A DNA stretch of 64,000 nt from Coix lacryma-jobi var. lacryma-jobi (taxonomy: Eukaryota; Streptophyta; Magnoliopsida; Poales; Poaceae), in NCBI GenBank assembly GCA_009763385.1, contig CM019823.1, positions 95,863,104-95,927,103 of the forward strand. The letters run 5' to 3'. The notes beneath the pieces were generated by a model, which was given only the letters and a program-made list of their open reading frames with translations, was not told where the DNA came from and ran no database searches. A program made the translations under genes and the position numbers. This document shows positions 53,461 through 63,266 of this stretch, one piece after another. The first letter of the stretch is position 1; the number at the start of each line of letters is the position of its first letter.

Positions 53461-54808
53461 CGGTGTGATTCTAGCTATCACCGGAGGTTCAAATGAAGAC
53501 CATGGTAACAAACGGCAGAGGAAGGAACATGCCAGACGCGTTCACCACGTGGCCGTCGAAGGACCACATAAATTCGGTCGTTGGTCTCACATCCCCATAA
53601 CCTTCGATTCCAGTGACATGAAGCTAAGAGATTACCCTCACACAGATGCCATGGTGATCGAAACCAACCTCGCTGGGTGGACTGTCACCAAAATACTGGT
53701 CGATACAGGAAGCTCCGCTGACATCTTGTTCGCTTCAACCTTCGACAGCATGAAGCTTGACCGAAATCTTCTGCAACCGGCCGACAACCCCCTATACGGT
53801 TTCGGTGGTCAACAAGTGAGAGCCGTCGGGAAAATTTCTCTGCCCGTGACCTTCGGCGACCAAATCAACTGCAGGACGGAACATATAACATTTGATGTCG
53901 TCGACATGTTCTACCCATACAATGCCATCTTTGGCCGAGGGGTCACAAACGCGTTCAATGCGGTCATCCATCCCGCCTACCTATGCATGAAACTTCCCGC
54001 TCCGAAGGGTGTGGTCGCGGTATTTGGGGACCAGGACATTGCAAGGACAGCTGAAGGGAACGTAGCCCCGGGGCAACGTAATGTACACAATCTGTCCAAA
54101 CCTCAAACCCCCGGTATCAGCGTCGAGGGCGAGGTCCGCAATGACAGAGTGAAGGCGGCGCCAAAGGACGAAACCAAACAAGTCCAACTCTTCGAGGGTA
54201 ATGCCGAAAGAAAGGTGCTTATTTCAGCCAATCTAGGCCCTCAATCAGAAGGCAGCCTCGTCACCTTCCTCAGAGAAAATTCCGACACCTTCGCTTGGTC
54301 CGCAGAAGACCTAAAAGGAGTCAACAGATCAATGATCGAGCATAGCCTGAACATCAAAACAGGCTATCGCCCAATCAAACAAAAGCTTCGCAAGATGTCA
54401 GAAGAAAGAAAGGAGGCAGCGAAGGCTGAGGTAAAAAGGCTTCTGGACGCAGGCGTCATTCGCCCAGTCAAATACCCAACTTGGCTCTCAAATGTGGTCC
54501 TAGTCCAAAAGAAGAACAAAAAATGGCGAATGTGCGTCGATTTCACTTGCTTGAACAAAGCCTGTCCGAAAGATGATTTCCCCCTCCCAAACATAAGCAC
54601 CCTGGTCGACAGAGCGGCAGGTTGCCAAATGCTATCCCTCCTTGATTGCTTCTCAGGCTATCACCAAATCTGGATGAATGAAGAAGACGAAGAAAAAAAA
54701 AGCTTTATCACACCCTCGGGCACCTTTTGCTTCCGAAGGAATGGCAGAAGGTTTGAAAAATGCAGGCTCAACCTTCGCTCGCATGACCTCCGAAGTTTTC
54801 AAGGATGA
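53461..54808 (+). pseudogene. Tat2 protease and N-terminal RT
   Basis: In the same frame as Gag. Protease with intact LVDTGSSADILF (about 53700), NPLYGFGGQQV and YPYNAIFGRGV. RT begins at KLRKMSEERKEAAKAEVKRL (about 54385), WRMCVDFTCLNKACPKDDFP (about 54530) and LLDCFSGYHQIWMNEED. A one-base insertion near 54740, after GTFCFRR, shifts the frame; the ORF then runs to a TGA at 54806-54808. Confidence 0.88.
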
Positions 54809-57374
54809 GCATGCTGTCTCCGCCTATGTCGACGACCTAGTCGTTCAAAGTGAACTAAAAGAGAACCACATACCAGACTTATCGAGGGTATTCAGCAACC
54901 TCCGGTCCGCCGGACTGAAACTAAACCCAGAAAAATGTGTTTTCGGGGTAAGCGAAGGTAAATTGCTAGGTTGCATCGTCTCAGCCAGAGGAATCGAAGC
55001 CAACCCTGAGAAGATTGATGCCATCATGAACATGGAACCTCCGACGACCAAGAAAGCAGCTCAGCGTCTGACCGGTCGTTTGGCAGCACTTAGCAGATTC
55101 ATCTCAAGATCCGCAGAGCGAGGGTTACCATTTTTCGAAACACTCAGAAGCAACGCTCCATTCAACTGGGGTCCCCAGCAGCAAAAGGCCTTCGAGGAGT
55201 TGAAAAAGTATCTGACCAGCTTGACTGCCCTAACCAGCCCAAGCAAGGGAGACTTATTGTTACTTTACGTCGCAGCTTCGCCACACGCTGCAAGCGCAGT
55301 CCTCATCAAGGAGCTCCGCGAAAACAACAAAACCAGACAAGCCCCAATCTACTATGTTTCAGAAACCCTCGAAGGCCCAAAGAGAAATTATTCGGAGCTT
55401 GAGAAAATAGCATACGCCGTCGTCATGGCATCAAGAAAGCTAAAGCACTATTTCCAGGCGCACGAGATACATGTACCTTCGACGTACCCTCTCGAGAACA
55501 TTTTCAAAAACAACGAAGCCGTTGGAAGAATAGCAAAATGGGCAGTCGAGCTTAATAGTTATGCTGTAACCTTCGTTGGCAGAACAGCGATCAAATCGCA
55601 GGTGCTGGCTGATTTCATAGCAGAATGGACACCCGACCCTCGCCCCGGTGAGCTGCAGCAGGACCAGTTTTGGATCGTTTACGTCGACGGGGCCTGGGGC
55701 GCAACTGGAGCCGGTGCCTCGGCCATTTTAATCTCGCCTTCCGGGTCGAAGCTGAGATACGCACGAAGGCTGGACTTCAAGTGCACAAACAACTCCGCTG
55801 AATATGAGGCTGTGATTCTGGCACTTTCAAGGTTGCGATCGTTATCAGTCCGAAGGGCACTCATCAACACAGACTCTCAAGTCATTGCGGGGCACATTGA
55901 AAAGAACTACAAAGCAAAAGATCCAGAGCTTCAAAAGTATTTTCAATATGTACGAAGGTTAGAATCTTTCTTCCTCGGCATAACAGTAAAAGCAATATCG
56001 AGGACTGAAAACAGCGAAGCAGATTGCTTAGCCAAAGCAGCAGCGCAGCAGCTACAGCTCCCTCCGGACGTGTTCTACGAGGTTTCCACTCGGTCAGCCT
56101 TCGAAGCTTCCGAAATCAGCATCAAGCTGATCAACACAATTCAATGCGAGGATTGGAGAGCACCTATCATGGCCTACATCAAAGGACTCCATGAACCCAG
56201 CTCCAAAGAAGAAGAGAACAGACTAAAGCAAAGAGTGCGAGGGTACAAGATTGTGGATAACACCTTGTTCAAAGCTTCGGTAACCTCACCTTGGCTCAAG
56301 TGCGTGTCACAGTCCGAAGGTAACGACATTCTCAAACTCATCCACGAAGGTATATGTGGTTCACACAATGGCCCGAGGGCACTAGTAGGAAAGGCTTTCC
56401 GGCAAGGTTTCTACTGGCCAACTGCGCTGAGAGACGCTGAAACCATCGTCAAGAAGTGCGAAGGTTGTCAACTGACAGCAAAAAACCAAAACACCCCAGG
56501 GGCTCCCACAACCCTCATATGCCCAACCTGGCCTCTACAAAGGTGGGCAATGGATCTCGTGGGCCCACTACCGACGGCTCCGGGGAACCTTCGCTATGCG
56601 GTGGTAGCCGTGGAATATTTCACCAAATGGACCGAAACAAGACCGCTGTCCTCCATAACCTCCCTCGCAGTAAAAAGGTTTTTCTGGCAGCAGATAGTTT
56701 GTCGCTTCGGAGTCCCCCAACATCTAACCGTCGACAACGGCACCCAGTTTGACAGCGAGGTTTTCAAAGAGTTCTGTGCACAAATCGGAACAATTCTATG
56801 CTTCGCCTCAGTCCGACACCCGCAGTCCAACGGTCTAGTCGAAAGAGCCAACGCAACAATCTTCCAATCCATATCCAAAAAATTGCAAGGCAGACCCAAA
56901 GGCAAATGGGCAGACGAGCTAACTGCAGTCACCTGGTCTCACAATACCTCCGAATGCAGAGCAACCAAATTCACACCCTTCAAACTTTTGTTCGGCGAAG
57001 AAGCCGTGCTACCAGAGGAGCTAAAATACGTTTCACCAAGAACAACCCTCGCAAGTGATGAGCCAGCCAAGCTAACTGACAAAGACTTGCTAGAAGAAAC
57101 AAGATGCAGCGCAGTTCACAACCTTCGCAAGTATCAGGAAGAGACCAAAAAATGGAGAGATAAAAAGGTCAGAATCAAAAACCTGCAGAAGGGTGACCTC
57201 GTCCTCATCCGTAAACAAAACGCCAGCATGGCCGGAAAGTTCCAGCCTAAGTGGACAGGCCCGTTCCTGATCGCAGAATGCAATCGCCCAGGCTCTTTCC
57301 ACCTCTCCGACAGCGAAGGTAGTATCCTACCACACACCTGGAACATCGACGACCTTCGCAAATTCTACCCATAG
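54742..57374 (+). pseudogene. Tat2 RT, dual RNase H and integrase
   Basis: Continues RT at MAEGLKNAGSTFARM and is open for over 870 codons to the TAG at 57372-57374. SAYVDDLVVQ is the catalytic motif (about 54825). First RNase H: LLLYVAASPHAASAVL to MASRKLKHYFQAHEI. Second, plant-specific RNase H: IVYVDGAWGATGAGASA (about 55680), NNSAEYEAV (about 55795), NTDSQVIAGH (about 55870) and SEADCLAKA (about 56015), giving all four acidic residues. Integrase: zinc region (GICGSHNGPRA, KKCEGCQ), WAMDLVGPLP (about 56550), TVDNGTQF (about 56735), HPQSNGLVERAN (about 56820), GDLVLIRKQN near the end. No chromodomain. All catalytic residues are present; only the upstream shift breaks the polyprotein. Confidence 0.9.
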
Positions 57375-57457
57375 CGGAGCCTTAGCGAGCCCTCGCGTTA
57401 TGTAATCTTTGTCACTTTCTATGTTATCTACTCTCATGTACTTAACAAAAACAGGAG

Positions 57458-57505
57458 CTGCACTCTTTTTCCTTACGAAGGGGCGTAAGGTTTTTTAATG
57501 AGGCA
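57458..57505 (+). other. Conserved stem-loop plus T6 downstream of Tat2 pol
   Basis: CTGCACTCTTTTTCC, then a perfect seven-base stem (CCTTACG 57471-57477, CGTAAGG 57484-57490) with loop AAGGGG, then T6 and AATGAGGCA. The counterpart in Tat1 is at 4681-4743. Confidence 0.6.
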
Positions 57506-57661
57506 GTATCCAAAGCATTAATACAGGCTAGAACCCCCAAAAAAGCAAAATCTCCAACCTTCTACTCCCAAGCATCGAAAAAGCGGATCTCTTTCAAAGA
57601 GCGCTACATTCGATGAAAACCTGCTAAGATTGCTTCGAAAAACATTCCTTTTCTTTTCAAA

Positions 57662-58130
57662 GCAAACTTCACCTCCGCCTAAGATAAGGGGAGGAAAGTC
57701 GAGCACCCTGGCACAAACGACAGGGGCTCGCAAAAAGCAAACTCACCTCCGCCTAAGATAAGGGGAGGAAAGTCGAGCACCCTGGCACAAACGACAGGGG
57801 CTCGCAAAAAGCAAACTCACCTCCGCCTAAGATAAGGGGAGGAAAGTCGAGCACCCTGGCACAAACGACAGGGGCTCGCAAAAAAGCAAACTCACCTCCG
57901 CCTAAGATAAGGGGAGGAAAGTCGAGCACCCCGGCACAAACGACAGGGGCTCGCAAAAAGCAAACTCACCTCCGCCTAAGATAAGGGGAGGAAAGTCGAG
58001 CACCCTGGCACAAACGACAGGGGCTCGCAAAAAGCAAACTCACCTCCGCCTAAGATAAGGGGAGGAAAGTCGAGCACCCTGGCACAAACGACAGGGGCTC
58101 GCAAGAAGCAAACTTCACCTCCGCCAGAAA
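57662..58130. repeat. 74-bp tandem array in Tat2 (about 6 copies)
   Basis: CACCTCCGCC at 57670 and 57744 gives a period of 74. Units contain TAAGGGGAGGAAAGTCGAGC and end in CAGGGGCTCGCAAAAAG. Copies are almost identical, so amplification is recent. Confidence 0.92.
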
Positions 58131-58179
58131 TAAGGGAAGGCGCGAAGTCCAAAAAGTCGAGCATTCTCGCACAAGCAAG

Positions 58180-58645
58180 CCAGGCCTCGGCGCGGGCCCA
58201 CATTCTCCGTCTCGCCCGAGCCCTCTCAGCCAGGCCTCGGGCGGGCCCACATTCTCCGTCCCGCCCGAGCCCTCCAGGCCAGGCCTCGGGCGGGCCCACA
58301 TTCTCCGTCCCGCCCGAGCCCTCTAAGCCAGGCCTCGGGCGGGCCCACATTCTCCGTCCCGCCCGAGCCCTCCAGGCCAGGCCTCGGGCGGGCCCACATT
58401 CTCCGTCTCGCCCGAGCCCTCCACGCCAGGCCTCGGGCGGGCCCACATTCTCCGTCTCGCCCGAGCCCTCCAGGCCAGGCCTCGGGCGGGCCCACATTCT
58501 CCGTCTCGCCCGAGCCCTCCACGCCAGGCCCCGGGCGGGCCCACACTCTCCGTCTCGCCCGAGCCCTCCAAGCCAGGCCTCGGGAGGGCCCACTTCTCCG
58601 TCTCGCCAAAGCCCTCTAAGCCAGGCCTCAGACGGGTGCATTCTC
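58180..58645. repeat. 49-bp tandem array in Tat2 (about 9 copies)
   Basis: CCAGGCCTCGGGCGGGCCCA at 58230, 58279 and 58328, a period of 49; outer copies are diverged. GC-rich; long frames on the - strand are by-products. Confidence 0.92.
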
Positions 58646-58817
58646 TCCCGCCTCGCCCGACCAATGTGGCACCCTCGTCCAGCAGAGTCTCGGCATAGCA
58701 ACCGTCACACCGTCTTGCAAACCGCAAAATCCAAACCACCGACCTTCGTAACACCCTAGAAATAGTGACTATAGACAAACGGGTCACTATCCTCTCCAAA
58801 TCAACATGTTAAAAAGA

Positions 58818-59255
58818 AGTGCGCGAGCCTCGCTAAAAGAAAAAGGGGGCATCGCTGTTTTTTCAAAACAAGCTTACACGAGCAGTGCGCGAGCCTCGCT
58901 AAAAGAAAAAGGGGGCGTCGCTGTTTTTTCAAAACAAGCTCACACGAGCAGTGCGCGAGCCTCGCTAAAAGAAAAAGGGGGCGTCGCTGTTTTTTCAAAA
59001 CAAGCTCACACGAGCAGTGCGCGAGCCTCGCTAAAAGAAAAAGGGGGCGTCGCTGTTTTTTCAAAACAAGCTTACACGAGCAGTGCGCGAGCCTCGCTAA
59101 AAGAAAAGGTGGCGTCGCTGTTTTTTCAAAACAAGCTCACACGAGCAGTGCGCGAGCCTCGCTAAAAGAAAAAGGGGGCGTCGCTGTTTTTTCAAAACAA
59201 GCTCACACGAGCAGTGCGCGAGCCTCGCTAAAAGAAAAAGGGGGTGTCGCTGTTA
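58818..59255. repeat. 66-bp tandem array in Tat2 (about 6.6 copies)
   Basis: AGTGCGCGAGCCTCGCTAAA at 58818 and 58884, a period of 66 (22 codons, so it stays open in frame). Contains a TTTTTTC tract. Near-identical copies. Confidence 0.92.
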
Positions 59256-59547
59256 AAACAACATAAGAAACGTCAAATAGCACAGCAAACATGGCACACA
59301 ACCCATACGCTTTTCTCATACCGTTACAAAATAACGTTACAACACAACGAACATATCCCAAAATAAAAATCTTTACAAGGAACCACCGCTCCCCTCAATC
59401 AACCACCAAATCATCAAACCTTCGGCCTCCACCTCAAAACCCCCCCTCCACTGGAACCAGGGGTCCCCACAACAAGGAGGAGTGCAGGACAATTGGCAGC
59501 TCCCGGGTAAAACCCTCGCCCTATACATGTACCTATGCCTCGTCTCG

Positions 59548-62500
59548 TTAAACCGAAGGTTCTTCCTTCGGGATCACAAGCGCCCCATCCGAACCAACTT
59601 CAAGCTCCCTTGCCCGAACAAAGTATTCCAAAGCTGCGTTCTCGTCAATATCATCATCACCGCCAGCTTGCGAGGGTCGAAGAATCCAAAACAAATAACG
59701 ATCGGCTTGGCGGTCTGTATAGTCTGTTCGCGCCCAAATCGACTCGACCTACTATTTTTTAAATCTATCTCCGCACCTTCGACCACCAAAAACGTTCAAA
59801 GGAAAGCGAAGGATATTTAAATCTAGCGCGAGCCATGATTCACCAGTTATAAAAACATCTTGGTAGTTCAACATCAGCGGGGTCACGTCGAATACGTCTA
59901 GCACGGTTCCGTCAGGAACCTGCATGTTGCACACAAAATACGAGATGTCTCAGCCTCGTCAAGTCTTTACAAACAACCATAGTATCTACAAAAAGGCCTC
60001 CCTCGCCCCAACAAAACCCAGGCATCACACCTGCCCAGCTTCCCCTCGGTTGATATCCCAAACCCTCCTCGCGCAGTCGACGGGGGGTCCCAGCTGACGC
60101 CTCCTCCGCCGTGGATTCCCCGCAGCAGCCTCGACATTCGTAGTCTCCTCTTCCATCGCCGTGCCCGCGCAGCATCTCCTTCAACGATCGGCCCGCCCCC
60201 GGTCAACCCTCGATCTCGGCGAGCGTAACCCCCGCACAGCTTGGCTCGGGGGCGGCTTCGGAGTCACCCCTCGCTGCACTTCCGTAGGCGGCGAGGGCAT
60301 CGCATCTCGTCGAGCCTATAAGCAAACAAAAGACAACCTCGCCAAAATCAACAAAACAACCCCTACACAAAAGCAACAAAATCAAAAAAACTTAAAAAAA
60401 AAAACGACCTGGCGCGTAGCCTCGGCAGCTTCTTCGAAGGCGAGGGCTCGGCCACCTCCGGAGATCCAAAACTTGCGAAGCAAACGCATCGCACAGTTCC
60501 GAACTTCTGCGTCATCAACCTTCATCTGACGAACCTCTTCAACCGACGGAAAGACATGGCTCGGCCTTTTGACCTTGCGAAGATGATCACAATCCGCCAG
60601 TCGAAGCGTGCTCGCCATTGCCAAGGCCCCGGCGTAGCCACCAAAATCGGCTGCGTTGGAAACTAGCGAGCTAAACACATCAAGCTCGTTTCCCAGCCAG
60701 CCTCGAAGGCCTCTGCATCAGCTGCAGGCAATGGCTCTCCGGCTGAGCCCCAGCCCTCGGTCAGACAACAATCAAGTTTACGTTTGATGTTCTCCATGCT
60801 CGTTCGCCAAGATTTTTCAAATCAACTAGCGACCCTCGGCCTCAGCCAAAGCCTTGTCTTTCTCCTTTCCCGCGGCAATCAGATCAGCATTACGCTTCGC
60901 CAGCTCAACCGCCTCCTCTCGAGCCTTCGCAGCCTTCTCCGAAGCAATCCTCATTTCATTTTTTGTTCTCTAGGCTCCGCGCCAGTTTGCTATTCTCTTT
61001 CTCAAGTTCAGTAATATGGTTCCTCATAAACTCCATGTCGGAGCTAACCTTCCGCCTCGCTGAGCGGTTCAAGAGCATCAGCTCCGCCAACTTGACGTCA
61101 ACGTCATCAAAGGTGTCGCCAACCGCTTGATCTGCAAGAAGAACCTCCGCCTCGGCACACAAATGCGGCCGAAGATCCGGCCCAGAAACGCCTTCCTCCG
61201 GGCTACACTGCAAGTGGCAATCCCGAAGGTCCGGACTGGTGAACAGTGGCAGTCGCCGGATCAGAAATCCCAAGCTTCTTAGCGTATTCCGGAAGGCTCG
61301 ACCGGCTAGCCTCGCCAAAACGGTCTTTTCCCGGGATCGCGCAGAGTCAAGTTCCCCATCAACTCAAACCCCTCCACCAAAGGTGCGAGCCCGCAAAGCT
61401 GGGAAACGCAACCTCGTCGAGGCTACCTGGCTCAATATCTTGTGCAATCTCAACTGCGCCCTGGGCAACCATCGCACCAACACTCGGCGAGGCTCCGCCT
61501 CCAATAGACACCTCCTCATCCGTGTCATGCCCTTCAATAGAACCCTCGCTGCCTTCATCAGACGAACCTCGTCCGTCTCCCCCTCCTTTGCGTCCTCTCC
61601 TCCACCTCATCATCATCAGACATCCTCGTCGCCCGAAGTCTGGACCAAAGCACCGATCCCTCCAACGCGAGGCACGCGTCCCCCGACTGAACCGGCACCC
61701 CGGCCGTCCGAGCACGGCCAAGGAAGAAGAAGTGCCCGCAGCAACAGAGCCAGCAGCGACCTTCATCGCAAGCCCCTTCGCTCGGCCAACCAGCTCCGCA
61801 CGGCCTCGACCACGGCCTCTCTTCGGCCGCGAGAGACGATCTCCGTTCCTCCGAAGCCTTACGCTTCCTCTTCTTCGGCGCGTCGTCGCTCGAAGGAGCG
61901 GGCAGTCGGGCGACCGAATACCAAGAATGTCAAACATTCGTTTCACTCGACCTTCGCCGCCCACCAAGCTATGGATAGCCTTCACTTCCAGTGGGGAAAG
62001 CTTCCCACGAGCTCGTCCGTCCACTGCTGAACTCTTTAAAACAGCTTCGTTCCCGTCCTCGCGCCTCGGAAATTTCTTAAGAGTTTTTTCCCAAACCTTC
62101 TCCAGATCCAAACTAGGTTTCAAGCCCTACCTTCGTACTTGGGTCATTCTCCACAACGAACCAAGCGCCTCCGGCCAAGAGGCCAAATCTTGGCACAGCA
62201 ATATTCCTCCATAAATCACGCGCACACTGAGAACGCGCAACGACCCCGGCCAATCAACAGCAGCATGGGCCTCGACGCTCATCTTAGCTTCGGCGCCCAC
62301 ATCTCCAAGCACGGAAGCTCGCCGCAAAGCTCGGAGCTGTCACTGAGTTTGTAATAGAACCAGAACTCCTGCCACCCGCTGCTCACTTGTTCTTCTGCGC
62401 TTGCACCGGCAGCTCCGCGCCGGCGCGATGGCAAAAAGTGTACACCGCGAATTGTCCAAGGCTGGTCTTGCCCTCGCTGTCCGTAATCTTGCGAGGCTGC

Positions 62501-62895
62501 ATGTGAACGCGATGAGTGCGAACAAAACCCTCGACATGAGGGGACAACCCCTGAGACCTGCAGGCCCAGACGATAGACCGACATCTTTGTGAAGCAAGAA
62601 GGCGTAAGCTGATGAAACCGCAGGTTGAAACCTCCGCAGGACCGAAGTCACGAAGAGTAAGCTGGGAAGCGAGGCCAGCCGAAAAGAACTCTTCAAACAC
62701 CACAACTTCATCTGCGTCCGGCTCGGCACGGTCTCCCCACTGCTGGCCCTCGCCTTGCCTTCCTCAACCCAGCCCCACCGCACATAAGATGCAATCTCAC
62801 TTGCGCAAACCCGGCTAAGACCAAACTCGAAGGTAATCCCCTCATCCGCGGCTGTGGGAGAAACAGCGGCGAGCAGTTTGCTTCAACCTAGCCAT
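59548..62895 (-). pseudogene. Tat2 antisense gene (Transposase_28-like), H3-like N-terminus, probably spliced
   Basis: On the - strand the first ATG after the TATA box is at 62893-62895 and opens MARLKQTARR, close to histone H3 ARTKQTARK. A frameshift follows within about 30 bases. Then FEFGLSRVCASEIASYVRWG, VVVFEEFFSAGL (the same place as EVVVFRDYF in Tat1) and the tryptophan-rich WQEFWFYYKL (about 62370). A basic and Gly/Ser/Asp-rich middle follows (62123-61359), then a long coiled coil (about 61130-60825, KAREEAVELAKRNADL). A stretch DFGGYAGALAMASTL (about 60640) comes next, then GT-AG-bounded gaps near 60405-60310 and 60035-59920, and an acidic end (GGDDDIDENAALEYFVRARE) stopping at TAA 59548-59550. 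Several frameshifts; exon limits tentative. Family function unknown. Confidence 0.65.
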
Positions 62896-63266
62896 CTCTT
62901 CAGCTGCTAACGCTACCGAAACAACGAACGCCTGTCTCAACCCTCGCAGACAAGCTAAACAAACCTTCGCTACAAGCAAATTGAACAGGCAGGATGGCTA
63001 TAGCAGCAGAGGGCACAATCAAAACTCCCCCACCACTCGTTCTATTTATAGGCCGGGAGACGAGCCCCTCACCCGACGAAGTCGGCACGACAACCAAAAA
63101 CGCAGCGCAAAAACGAAACAGGCCTCAATAGTATAAAACAACACCACAACGGCCCAGCCCCAAGCAGCCGCGGGCGTCGCTGCCGAGGGGCCCCCTTTTT
63201 GTCCCATTAAAAGGCGCTGCTTGGGCCTAAACACGGTTTTTTAGATCCAAGGCAACGAGGGGCTAC
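62896..63266 (-). other. Leader and promoter of the Tat2 antisense gene; pre-LTR region
   Basis: No other coding sequence seen. Ends in the purine-rich CGAGGGGCTAC (63256-63266) before the 3' LTR, close to the equivalent AAGGGGCTAT of Tat1. Confidence 0.6.
63041..63050 (-). promoter_or_regulatory. TATA box of Tat2 antisense gene
   Basis: TATAAATAGA on the - strand, about 150 bases upstream of the ATG at 62895. No ATG lies between the expected start of transcription and that codon. Confidence 0.6.

Noticed and set aside
57976..59165. Open frames across the Tat2 arrays (57976-58701 on -, 58806-59165 on +)
   Set aside because: They are translations of tandem units, with no domain and no sign of a start.
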